A DNA stretch of 64,000 bases from Marsupella aquatica (lineage: Eukaryota; Marchantiophyta), in contig OZ316893.1 of assembly GCA_973895155.1 (NCBI GenBank), positions 3,844,001 to 3,908,000 on the forward strand, read 5' to 3'. A model generated the notes under the pieces. That model saw only the letters and a program-made list of their open reading frames with translations. It was not told the origin of the DNA and did not search any database. Shown here in pieces: positions 9,534 through 20,298 of this stretch (within the stretch, counting starts at the first letter, position 1; each line of letters starts with the position of its first letter). The position numbers and the translations under genes were made by a program.

Positions 9534-10500
9534 AGTTGGCATCCTCCAGTGCTGAGTAGCTGGAATCCGATATATAAGCTGCCAGAGGAAACAATTCTCT
9601 GCCGCTGCACCGAATGGCAGCCAAGTATTAGCCCACAATAATTTCAAGTTAGGGCACCATTGTAATCTCCCAGCCCACTTTTGGACCGCCCTGTGTGTTG
9701 TTGTTTGCAATGGACCTTGAATCTCTCTCAGGTGAGCAGTGTTAGCCTCCAGGAATGGAGTGCCGTCCTTCCATTCGTACTACAATAGAACTTGAAAGAG
9801 GTCAACTGGTCTACCGATACGCTGAGGGGAGCTCTTAACCCCCTTGTGTGAGCGAACCATCACTCGATGTAGCAAGGTATCGGCAGGTGGAGTCGAAGTC
9901 TCCATCTTTTGAAGAGTCCCATTGATGACCCTGAATGTCTTCAAGGGTGTCGATGCCTCATGGAAGCGCTACCAATCTAAGGTGATGTGGTTGCGTTGAA
10001 GCTTGTATTCCCAAATGGCAAGGTCCTCGTTGTGGAGTTTGGCCTCCATGAAGACTGGAATTCTCTGTCTGGGGTTGCCATGGAATGCGGGAACACCGAT
10101 TAGATTGGCTATCAATCTTCTGTAAGCGGTTGCACAATTCCCAGGGAGGAGAAGATTAGGACCATCCTCCCACTGGATGAAATTCCCCTCAAGAGTTAGG
10201 ACATCCTGCATTCGCACGACTCCAGCCCGCTTGATACGTCTTTGAGGGTTCCGGGAACATTTAGCCTAGCTGGAGCTCACGTGGTTCAAATGTGGACACC
10301 AAAGTGGTAGGTTCAGCCACTCCTCCCGATGAGCAGGTGCAGTAGGTCGGAGGTGCTGTTTGATAACATTCCAGCCAATGCACACATTCCTCCAGACCTG
10401 CGAGCCATCCTTCAGAAGAGTGTGGCGTCGTGATACAGCCCAGGAGAAGTCTTTGGATCCCCATTTTTGGAGAGACAACAGTTTGATCTTATGCTGCAAA
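9534..10500 (-). pseudogene. LINE ORF2, C-terminal region (broken)
   Basis: Several overlapping frames encode pieces typical of the region after a plant LINE reverse transcriptase. These include LLWANTWLPFGAAAENCFLW and IYRIPATQHWRMPT near 9540-9660, PLWCPHLN with REEWLN near 10300, and PGNCATAYRRLIANLIGVPA near 10100-10150. The zinc-ribbon cysteines expected after RMPT are absent because the CACTA element begins there. Confidence 0.65.
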
Positions 10501-10742
10501 ATCCGTCTGAGGGGATGGTCATAGAATAAAGTTCCCTGTGAGCGCCCAAAATTGGGCTGCCAGCGAAATTAAGCCAAGGCCGCCAAAGCATTTGGGCCGG
10601 GTGATAGTGGCAAAATTGACCCTAGGACGGGCTTGAATGTTTTGGCCAGCCCAGATGAAGGCTGTGATTTTCTTTTGTAGCGCATCAAGTGTGCTCTATT
10701 GTCCTGCCCAAACAGTGAGCATGTACCACAGCGTGCTCAAAA

Positions 10743-11661
10743 CTAAGTTATTGACCACCGTGACCCGAGTAATGAGAGAACGGACCTCCCCCTGATCTTA
10801 TCCAGCCTCGATTCCAATTTCTCGGAGAGAGTCAAGATCATCTGCTGTTCTGAAATGCCTTGGGCAAAGGGAATCCCCAACAGCTTGGTGGCAATTGAGG
10901 CGTCCTCCCATTGCCAGGGCAGCCGTCGGAATTCAATCAGAAGACGCCTAGGAGAGATGAATGCTGCTTTCATTTTCTCCCAGATGCAGATCAGACCAGA
11001 AGCCTTGCCAAACAACTCCAATAGACCTCTACATGCATCAACGTATTCCATTATCGCACGGATGAGCATAGCCAGATCATCAGCAAAGAGGTTGTGGATG
11101 TAGTGGACATTGACTAATGGGAAATATACTCCCTGGATGGATCCCCGTTCAGCTTCCCATCAAATCATGCGGCTGAGGGCATCAATGGAAATCAAGAATA
11201 GAAGCGGTGATAAGGGACAACCCTGTCTGACTGAGCGTGCAAGACTGAAAGGGGTTGCCATCTTCCCGTTGAGTAGAATCGACGACGAGGCTGAAGCATG
11301 AGTTGCTAACATAAATTTTGTTAGCTGCCCCCCGAAGCCCGCTTTTTCCAAGATCGATAATAGAAAACTCCATTCCAACTTATCAAAAGCCTTAGATACG
11401 TCCAACTTCATGAAAATGTAATCCAGACCGGTGGATGCCGCTTGATGTACCAATTTAATGAGAAGCATGAGGGAGTGATGTATATTCCTTCCTGGGAGGA
11501 AGGCAAACTGCTGCGGTGTAATGAACTGCTGAAGGATTGATGTGAGGCACATTTGAAGGGCTTTGGCCCCAATCTTGTAGATTACATTCAGTAAGGTGAT
11601 TGGCCGCTTGTTCGTGAGATATCGTTGATCGTCCTTCGTGCATAGTAAAACAATAAGGCCC
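10743..11661 (-). pseudogene. LINE reverse transcriptase, palm and thumb part
   Basis: In order on the minus strand: RPITLLNVIYKIGAKALQ, QQFAFLPGRNIHHSLML, MKLDVSKAFDKLEWSFL, RQGCPLSPLLFLISIDALSR, then HNLFADDLAMLIRA with the catalytic FADD, then LLGIPFAQGISE. The first part overlaps plus positions 11582-11661 next to the LTR. The catalytic aspartates are present but the frame is not continuous. Confidence 0.85.
11657..11661 (+). repeat. Target-site duplication GGCCC, left copy
   Basis: GGCCC at 11657-11661 directly precedes TGTGACAGGG. The same five bases follow the element at 14205-14209. Removing the insert and one copy joins the LINE frame as FTRGLIVLL. Confidence 0.8.
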
Positions 11662-14204
11662 TGTGACAGGGCCCCAAACCCGGTAGTAACTTAGTGATGA
11701 CTTATAATTACATATATAAGTAGAAAGACAAGTAGGTGTAGTAAAAGTGTCTGGATTTTCAAATTTTTTATTTTTGTTAGTTCTAAGAAATGGATGCGAC
11801 AACCGGAGGCCGGAGTTGAGAGGGGTGTCAGGCGGTGATGGCTGACAAGGGAACCATTGAGGGGGTACAAGGAGGCCACAAGGCAGCCCAAGGACTTGGA
11901 GCCAAGGTGTGGGCATCTTGGAGGGGTGGGGGCTGGTCGGAGGCTCCACGTAAGGCGCAAAACGGGAAGAATGATCAAAATATAGAAAATGTTGAAACTT
12001 AAAATAGACGTTGCTGCGCTAGTACTATTCCAAACATGGTCATGTTTGGATTCATTTTGAAGCCCTCAATGAGCCCCATGCGAGACTGAGGTTCTCTAGT
12101 TGATTTTAGGTCTATATCAAACAGTGACATCTTGAGGGACCTCAACACCCGTAAAATGGCAAACTAGGCAATCTTGGAGTAGTGATGGTGGGAGGGCCCT
12201 TAGAAGGAAGGGGTTCCCACACTTGTGTTCCCCTTCACCTTTTGTGTGGTCCTCACATGGTTTTTGCTCTCTTTCCCTTCCCCACTCCGTAGAGGGGTAT
12301 TCCGTAGAAGAACCACTCCGTAGAAGGGGCCCTCACACTTTCTTCCTTCCCTTTTTTCTCTATTCTCACTTGTGGGGTTTCCACCCATACCTAAACCCTA
12401 GACCCTTTCCCTCTTGTGCTTGCTTTCAACGTGTGTACGGACCCTGATTGTACGAACATCAGATTTTCAACCATCTCAAAATCAGGAGTCTGCGGGCTTG
12501 TTGGAAAGAGCTCGTCGAGCTAAATCCAACGATGTGTCACATGGCTGAAACGGAGCTAAGACAAGGGAGATACAACAGATCTTGTTTTTTGAGAATACGG
12601 GGGTTTTGAGGCCGTACGGACGTCTGTACGATAGGAGGTCCCAGATTTGAAAGGGAAGGAGGAGGTAGCAGCACATACGGGGAACCCGTGATCCGTGTTT
12701 TGCAAAGCCGGGGCCCCCTGGTGTTGTACGGACGAAACGGAGGGAGACGGTGCCCCGTGAAAACTTAAATGACCATGTCTTGGCCGTTTTACCTCCGTTT
12801 TGTGCACCGTTTATGGAGCCGTGATCAGGAAGAGGAGGGCTCCTCAGATATGTTTTCAGAAGTGAATTCTGAGAAAATTTTAGTTTCGACAATTGTCGGG
12901 GCCCCCTCCTTTTATGGCGGACCGGTGGTGGCGATCAGGAGGATTGGGGCTCAAGCTAGGGCACCATGAGTGAGGAGGAGGAGGATTGATGAGGAGACCA
13001 ACTCACGGGGCTCAAGCTAGGGCACCGTGAGTGAGGAGGAGGAGGACTAGGGTTGTCGTACGGACTTGGTCGTACGACCTCGGGATTGTGAAACTTTTTG
13101 GAAAGGTGCACTCACAGGCTTGTTGGAAAGAGCTTGCGGAGCTGATTCCAACAAGAGGCGGCGCTCCTCAAACGGAGCCAAGATGAGTAAGTTAGGGCCC
13201 GACGAAGTTGGTAAGTAAGTGATACTGAAACGGCGATAACTTGGTCGTTCGACGTCCGTTTTGGGAGCGGTTTGGTGATTCGTGATCAGGAGGAGTAGGG
13301 CTACCCAGGGGTGAGCTCAGAGGTGCAATCATAGTGAAGCCTAGTTTCGGCAATTGTGGGGTCTCTTGCATGTTTGCGGTTCACGGAGCGTTGTTAGGGT
13401 GCCGTCGAAGGCACTGTCGGTCCCATCGTTAGATTAGGGTTTTAGGGGCATGTGTGTGCCGCATGCTTTAGGATTAGGGATTTCTTCGTGAAGGGTTTTA
13501 GTGGTGCCGCTAGGGTAGCCGCCACCTTTGTGACCCCGTGAGGGGGCTTTGGTGTGTTTGTTTCTAGTATTTAGGGGGAGAGCCCCAGAGTAGTGAGGGG
13601 GGAACTCAGCATAGTGCTTTGATGCTTTTGAGTAGCTTTTGTGAGTAGCGCACCGATTAGGAGAAGTTCAAGCCAGAGTAGTGAGGTGGAGAACATAGCA
13701 CTTGTCCCAGGGAGGCAGGAGTTGGGCAGACGGCAGGAGGCCGGGTTGTCCTTGCATGTGTTATGTTAAACACCAAGAGATATGGGTTTGGCTTGAGGTT
13801 CCAATATTTTGTGTGTCACTTGTTGTTGCTTGTGTTGGTTGCTTTCCTCCCCTAGTGCATGTGGTCGGTTTCGTTGTGGAAACATTTGCCCTTGTCACTA
13901 GTGTTCAAATCTTATTGTAAATGTTTGTATGCTTGCCCATGAGAGGGGGGTGGTGACAGCACTCACCCGGTGGGCATGAGTTGTAGAGGGTAGGACCAGT
14001 CCCTTGGACTTGATCAAAAATAGAGAGACCAGTCGGTAGACTTGATCAAAAAGTACACTTCCGGGAGCGGAATCAAACATACTCATCCTTAGGTGTGAAA
14101 ATCCTCCAAATAGTGTCCCTCCACGACCCCGTAATACGATACCAACGGTTTAAGCAAGGAAAAGTACGGTTTGCACGTATTAATCGTTGGATAGACAAGT
14201 GACA
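11662..14204. mobile_element. Solo LTR (2543 bp) of an LTR retrotransposon
   Basis: It begins TGTGACAGGGCC, ends AAGTGACA (TG...CA ends), and is flanked by the 5-bp duplication GGCCC. No gag, protease, integrase or reverse transcriptase was seen inside and no second copy of the start was found, so a solo LTR is the simplest reading. Internal repeats are present. The start ggcttgttggaaagagct recurs at about 12493 and 13110. The segment gtgatcagga recurs at about 12822 and 13284. A roughly 65-bp tandem copy around ggggctcaagctagggcac lies at 12945-13050. The superfamily cannot be assigned. A non-autonomous short element without coding capacity is the alternative. Confidence 0.75.
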
Positions 14205-14209
14205 GGCCC
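14205..14209 (+). repeat. Target-site duplication GGCCC, right copy
   Basis: GGCCC directly follows the terminal AAGTGACA of the LTR and matches 11657-11661. Confidence 0.8.
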
Positions 14210-14864
14210 CTGGTAAAGTCTGGTGCAAAATTTCCCGATGCCATGCCCAGGAGTAAGGTCCGATGTAGTGAGCTCCCCACCACATTCCAATTGGCCACAA
14301 AGAATTCCGCAGGGACACCATTGGGACCCGGACATTTGTTCTTAGCTAGGGAAGCAGCCGCCAGTCGTAGCTCCTCCAAAGTGAGTGGTGCAATCAAGTG
14401 AAATCAATCCTTGCCAGATGCTCAGGATGAAAAATGGCTGATTGCCCAAGGATTCTCTCAAAGAATCCGGTAGCGGCTGCAACCATGTCTTCCCATTCCT
14501 GGATCAGCTGGTTGTCATCATTGAAAAGCTGATGAATCTCATTGTTGATGGCCAAACTCTTAAATGGTTTGAAAAAAAGCTTTGAGCACCGATCGCCCTC
14601 CCCGATCCATCGTGATTGTAAGACAAAGTCCATCCATTGGGTTCTCACTTTCTCAAACTCGTGGAGTAATGTCTCAGCCCTTGTTACCGCAGCTTGCGCC
14701 TCCTCATTAGCCGGGTCACTCTCCAGCCACAGTTGAGCATGCATTAAATTAAGGCAGAGCCCATCTTCCGTTTGCCTGCGTTCCATTGCCCTTCGCTTTC
14801 CCCAGCATCTGTCAATCTTCCGCGCCTTCCCAAGGCATCGAGTGAGCATCTGATCAGCCGACAT
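14205..14864 (-). pseudogene. LINE ORF2, linker and first part of the reverse transcriptase
   Basis: The linker has CLNLMHAQLWLESDP and WIGEGDRCSKLFFKPF. The start of the reverse transcriptase follows (LAAASLAKNKCPGPNGVPAE, ASGNFAPDFTRG), with a frame change near 14395. The domain continues at 11661 after the LTR. Confidence 0.8.
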
Positions 14865-14944
14865 TCCATGTTCGTGGCACCCTCGAGGGTCTCACTATAT
14901 GGGGACCTCCCCATCGCCTGCGACGTTTTTAGGGCTCGGACCCC

Positions 14945-15115
14945 CTAAAATGTAAGAATTTTTTTTATTTTTTAACCCCTATAAAGTTGGAATATTCTTG
15001 GAATATTCTAAAAATTGGATTAAAAAGGCCCTAATGTTCTTATAAGTCTCAAAATTGAATTTAAAAGACCCTATTGTTCTTCTACAAAAATTCAAGTCTT
15101 CCCTTAGAACCAATA
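14945..15115. other. AT-rich segment within the LINE, possible small insertion
   Basis: About 170 bases are much more AT-rich than the surrounding LINE and interrupt recognisable LINE protein sequence on both sides (…HMRRRI to the right, …ALKTSQ to the left). No clear terminal repeats or target duplication were identified. Confidence 0.3.
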
Positions 15116-16100
15116 AAATGACTCTATCCTTCGTCGCATGTGATATGCCATTTTTGTGGAAGTGAAACCCCCGAGGTGGCACCAGGCCTCCTCCATCTCC
15201 CACATATTGCTGATACGATCTTGGTAGGCCCATTGGTGTTGGTGGCTAGTGTTCATCCTATGTTGTGAGGGGCGTTTGACTAATGAGGTTGGGGTCAGGG
15301 TAGCGAGGATCGGGGCATGGTCCGAAAGTGCAATCTCGAGCAGAATAGTGGAAGAGAGATCGAATTTACTAATGTGGCCCCCCGCTGATGTGTAAATTCT
15401 ATCCAACCTACGGAGGACCCTGCCCCCCATGGGAGTGTCAGATTGAATTGCAGAGACATGAACAGACACTTGTTGTCCCAACTAAATTGTAAGTGGTCGG
15501 GCTGGTGCATGAATGAATCTTCTAAGTGGAGGTGCCTCTTGAGGTGTCGCTAGGCCCTCATCTCACTGCCGTATAGAATAGATCCTCTCCCCCCCTTCCA
15601 ATCCCCTCTTGTTCTACCATGTTAAAGACAGTCCCCCATGACAATCCACCTGAATGAATGATCAATGCAGTTGAAAAGAGCCCTCCATAGATCAGTCTGT
15701 TCCCGTGTTGAATTCGGTGCATAGATTCCAAGGAATCCCACCCTCCCCAATTTGCCATGTACCATGCAGCACCAAGCGGCCCTACCACACGGTAGGGTCC
15801 CTTCCAATACCACAAAGGGGAGGAGACTGAGAGAAATTGCAATGGCCAGTCCCCCAGTTCCAGCCGAAACCTTGTGGTTGCGGATGGAGTGAGCCCCATC
15901 CGTAGCAGGAGCAATCACCCAGTGTGCATTCCGCCAAACTTCGTGTTGGAGTCTAAGCGTCCTGCCTGCCTTGAGCTTGTGCTCCTGTATACATAACACA
16001 TCAAGGCTGCGGTGCAACCCCTCCAAGATGAAGAGGGCCCTGAGCCTGTGTCTCCTGGAGGCTAGGCCCCTGAGGTTGTATGAGACTATGGTGAGCGTAG
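15104..16100 (-). pseudogene. LINE ORF2, endonuclease (EEP) domain, frame-broken
   Basis: The domain opens with TIVSYNLRGLASRRHRLRA and carries the catalytic-Glu segment LDVLCIQEHKLKAGRTLRL. It continues with GTGGLAIAISLSLLPFVVLE, FLGIYAPNS and WIVMGD, then LRRLDRIYTS and the terminal SDHAPIL motif. These map to three frames, so at least two frameshifts or stops have accumulated. In intact L1-type elements this domain nicks target DNA. Confidence 0.8.
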
Positions 16101-17195
16101 ACGTCGTGGACCTGCAAAGGGGGAAGAAGTGGCAACAATAGTAGTTCTCTGCTATCCTGAATTTTCTGCCTCTTAGATGGTGTATTGACGTCGTCTATGA
16201 TTGCAGCTAGCGAAGGATCAGAGTCAGTGTCGGATGTAGTCTTGGAGCGTACTAGGCGTTTCCAAATGGTGACGTTTTCAATGCTGAGGGTTGGCACTGA
16301 TGTTGTTGCAGGATTTAGGTGTGGCGATGGAGCCTTAGGGGGGGTTACTTCCACCACAATCGGATGAGACAAGTTGATACATGGGTCCTCTTTCACTCCT
16401 GCCTGAGGTTTGATAGTCCACACCTTCTTGGGTGGCCGCCGGGGATTCCGTGGGGAGGTAGCTCTATTGGGAGTCACTATTTTCTCCGTGCTATCCTTAC
16501 TTCCAATCCTGGCAGCAAAAAGTGTTGTACACACTTTTCCCTTTGATCTAGAGTCTAGAGTATCAGAATTAGACCGAGTTGAAGTGGTAGATGCCCGACT
16601 TAGCCCCTTCCTCTGATTTTTCCTTGAGTTGTTGGAGGCGCGCGGCTGTCGAGATTGATGTGTAGTTGATGAATTCATAGATCACCGGGTTGCCCTTCTT
16701 GATGTAGATGGATACCAAATGTTTGAAGGCGGGTTGGTTGCATGGGTCAAAATCCGCTGTGTAGTCATTAACTGCAACGTATCGGTCCAGTGCCTTGAGA
16801 GGAGATCTCTGCAACAGTTGTTGTTTGATGTCCTCCCCTAAGTTTGTGTCGAATTGGACCACGAAGAGAGCATTAGGCAGTTCATCTTGGAGTGCCAACT
16901 TAATCTCATTCTCCTGGTTGAAAGCCGAAAGGCAATCCTTAGCTAGCCGGGAGTCAAATTCCGATTCAAAACCTAACACCACCTTATTCCCAAAAATCCG
17001 CTTGCGACCTAGTTGTAGAAGCTCCGTAGGTATGCAAAAGATTTCCTCATTATCAACTGTGGGAATACCGGGGGGAGGAAGATGCTTTTGATGGAGAGGG
17101 CCTCGCGCGGCGGTAGCCACTGCGGGGCGGTGATTCAAATCCGTAGATCTCGATGAAGTCGGTCGGGAATTGCGATGTGAGTGGGCGCTGGCCAT
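16001..17195 (-). pseudogene. LINE ORF1-like protein (frame-broken)
   Basis: The frame from ATG 17195 to 16569 encodes about 208 aa (MASAHSHRNSRPTSS... LGRKRIFGNKVVLGFESEFD... FKHLVSIYIKKGNPVIYEF). A second frame (16678-16001) continues with a Ser/Thr/Pro/Lys-rich sequence that overlaps the start of the endonuclease ORF. ORF1 proteins of LINEs bind the element RNA; no zinc knuckle was seen. Assignment rests mainly on position. Confidence 0.6.
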
Positions 17196-18334
17196 AACTA
17201 ATCAGATTCACTGAAAAAGGGGGGGAGCTCACTGGGAGCTCAACCAAGGATGAATGATATTGAGTGAAAAATTTGGTCGTGGCTCACCCACTGTCCCCAC
17301 AGAAGCACGAGGTTCTATTCACATTGAGGAGTGTTGTGTATCGGTGCCAGAGCTCCTTGGTGAGTGTGCGTGTGTAGCCTTAGGTTTGCCAGGATGGATG
17401 CGGTACTCCAGAGCTGAGTCTCCAATTTGATGAAAAACGCAACAATTTGGAATCTCAGGTCACTTTCCTCCCGAAAAATCCAGGTGTGCAATGAGTGTGG
17501 ATGACTTGGCGTTGTTCAGGAAAGGCCGTTGGGTGTGTGAAAATTGTGTTTACCCAAGCCAAACGTATTGGGACTGTTTAGATAAGACAAACCCGGATTA
17601 GCCAAATATAGTGGGTAATTTGAAAACCTAATCTCGAATGGCATGGTATCGGGTCGGAAGATGAATAGAGCGCACCATTGGCGGTAAAGCAGACCCAAGT
17701 TACCGGGTTGTCCCCGGAGTGATATCCTATATTCCCACGGTGCCAGACCCCTCACATCTCTCCCCTCACCTTCAATCGCGGAGCGCTACATCGCGCTCGC
17801 CCTCTACATCTGCACTCTTTTCTCGTGAAATTGAGAGCCCTTCTTCTCTCTTCCATGTCTCTTTGACTGCTTCCGTTGCGTCTTGGCCCCTTTCTCCTCA
17901 CTTTGGTGGCTCCCCTCAAATAACAATCATATTCATGAATAATACAATCAGAAGGAAAAAGATTGTGGACAAGTCAGGAACCTGACTGACTCTCGACAAT
18001 TGAGCCAATTTGGAACTTGTGTAAAGTTCAAAATCCCTCACATGAGAAAATTATAATATTTCTAGGGATTCGTCCATGGTGAATTTGGGATGGCCCAAAG
18101 TGCTTTTCTGACTTCCAAAAACCAATCTCACTAGAAGCTTACTGATCGAGATAGTATCATACTGCTCAGGGCTTCATTGATGCTTTCTCTGTTTCCAAGG
18201 AGACATTTATTGCTAGAAAAAATTGCAATGCAGCTACAATGCAAGACAACGCAGAAAAGTCAAGGACAAAAATTACAAATAACTCATCAAAAACTTGAAC
18301 ATCATTCATGGAAAGCCAAACCTATTCAATTACT
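17196..18334. other. LINE 5' flank and spacer
   Basis: Non-coding. The part to about 17.7 kb probably includes the LINE 5' untranslated region. No gene or clear repeat boundary was recognised. Confidence 0.4.
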
Positions 18335-19277
18335 CTATCTACGTGCTACCTCCGTTGCAAAGAACCGAATGGAGTCAGAAATTCCACCAATTGCATTTGC
18401 CATCGCATCAGTCATCTTAGATTGCTGGTCTAAAATCTTAGATTGCTGGTCTAAAATGTCTTGATGCTTTTTTAAATCCAATGCTATAACACTATCGTGC
18501 CTATCCTTCTCCTAGTTTCTATTTGTTTCCTCCAGTCTACTTTTGCTCTCCGAGTCTTTTCCCAAAAATTCCAAGTAGTTAGCACTTGTCTTTTTGAATT
18601 GGTCGTCGAGTCTGTCTCTTCGACATTTCTTGATGCCTCTGTCCCCAAGTCCTACAGGTGGTGTTCGACGTTGTGCTGCATCAGCTCCTGTAGAGGAGGG
18701 TTCCATTCGAATAGGTGGAGGAGAATCGACCTCCATGTCGTTCCCCAAAATTTCACTGGCTGGTCCTTCAGGGTCTGCTCGCTCTCAATGTGAGCCTCCT
18801 CCTGCACATTTCCAGTATCCACCACCTGATTTGGCGATGGATTAATGGCTCTCTGAGTCCCCATCCAAGGTTCCATACTCTCGAATAGCTCATGAGCAAA
18901 ATTCACGGGAAGCTTCTTGGTCTTCCTTTCCTCACTCGCCATCTCGTAGTAGCTTGGCTGTCCGCTACCAACATGATTCTGATAATCATAAACCTTTTTA
19001 AAATCTGTAACCAATTTCTCCCATCGTTTCTTTATTTGCATAGAAACTCGTAAGACCCATCTCTAGCAAGGGCGGATTGGATATCTCTCCATTTCTGGTC
19101 AGCAGTTCTTATCCTTTCCCTGGAGCTGTTGTTCAAAGAAAATTCGTGCTCTAATCGCTTGGCAGCAATGAGCAGACATAGCTCATGCATTTTCCACTGC
19201 CTCCCGGAGAATTGCTCTGGAAGACGAACAACATTGACATTTGCAGGTGCATTGTGCGCCTCCTCAATTCCAGCCAT
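18335..19277 (-). pseudogene. Myb/SANT-like (trihelix-like) DNA-binding protein, decayed
   Basis: The remnant starts with ATG at 19277 (MAGIEEAHNAPANV). It then carries a trihelix-like fold signature: WKMHELCLLIAAKRLEHEF, DQKWRDIQSAL, IKKRWEKLVTDFKKVYDY, YYEMASEERKTKKLP and FAHELFESME. A Pro/Ser-rich hinge follows, then a helical tail containing ILDQQSK twice in tandem. Three lesions are visible. One base is missing in an A run near 19040. A frameshift lies near 18750. An in-frame TAG at 18512-18514 (probably from CAG) is followed by further conserved-looking sequence ending at TAG 18335-18337. It could be a host trihelix gene or the Myb-like partner gene of a PIF/Harbinger transposon. No transposase is nearby. 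Confidence 0.65.
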
Positions 19278-20298
19278 TGTGGTGCTGTGGTTTGTCGACT
19301 ATGTATCCATAATTCACTAAATCACAGTAGAACCAGGCAAAAGCAAGTTGAACGCCTCGAGCAGAATAGTAGAAAGATTTGGATGAAGGTGCTTGGTTGC
19401 AATCGAAGTGCAAGCAATATACTGGAAATTTACATTGAAAATCCATGGCGGAATGTCTGTATTGGGCACAAGTAGAAAAACTAGGCGCTACCGCCATGCC
19501 TTGAGTGGGACATCGATGTTTGCCAATGTCCATGCACACCGTCCGAACTATTTGTTGCCACCGGAGATAACAAGTCGTCACGTTGGGTGCAACCTACTAT
19601 CGCCAGTTCCCGGTCATCGTCAGGGCCCTCAAAGTAGGGTGACTGGCCTTCCACCCTGCACGTCGACTTGAGGACCACCCTGAAATATTAGAGAGTTCTC
19701 ATTGGCTCCTGACTACTTGGACGTTTAAGGGTATTGCGATTCAGGCTACTTGGACTTTTAAGGGTATTGCGATTCAGGGCTGATGGAACACAGCTCTAAG
19801 GAACAAAGAGGAGCAGAAGAGCCCCCTACTGATATACCAAAGAAGACGAAAAGTGTTTACTCGTGAGGGTTTATGGTATCGCAAAGAAGTCGAGAAGTAT
19901 TTACCCGTGAGGGTTTATTCATGGCTGGTTTAGGCGATGTCAAGCTGATGGAAGTGGGTCTTCCACAAACTTAGTGACAGGAACAAATTTGAAGAGGGGG
20001 GATTGTTACTTTATTTAATTGTTTTTGTGTCGTAGTTTCGGCTGAGAAGTGAATCTATGGAGGCGGTGAGGCTTTCAAATTTCTCTCTACCCTTGTGAAC
20101 GCTTGCTCCATCCATCACTGAGACCGGCCATCGAGACCTCACAATTTCTCGTCGCCGATTCTGTAAAGATGACTGTCCTCAAATTGGACCTCTCCACTCT
20201 GAACCACGGCGTCAGCTGGTGATGATGTCTTTGGCGATGGCGGGGTCAGTCTAGCTTTCTGCCGAGGAAATCCTCTAGCAATAGAGCAGGGCAGGGTC
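19278..20298. other. Spacer upstream of rsmG with short tandem duplications
   Basis: There is no gene. The segment ctacttggac(g/t)tttaaggg is duplicated at 19713 and 19746 (period 33). Similar sequence around aaagaag.cga.aagt.ttac occurs twice near 19840-19910. The part next to 20299 should contain the rsmG promoter; no TATA box was singled out. Confidence 0.4.

Larger units (their letters stand above)
9534..17250 (-). mobile_element. Decayed L1-type LINE, split by an LTR insertion and cut by the CACTA element
   Basis: From its 5' side (high coordinates) the element has an ORF1-like protein, an endonuclease/exonuclease/phosphatase domain, a linker, a reverse transcriptase and a C-terminal region. 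Frames are broken by several frameshifts and stops, and an insertion occupies 11662-14204. The 3' end is missing because the CACTA terminus cuts it at 9533; the rest should lie left of the window. The 5' end is uncertain: non-coding sequence continues to roughly 17.7 kb. The element is dead, and it is older than both insertions. Confidence 0.85.

Noticed and set aside
14073-14321. 82-aa minus-strand frame
   Set aside because: It crosses the LTR/LINE junction at 14204 and is an accident of the insertion.
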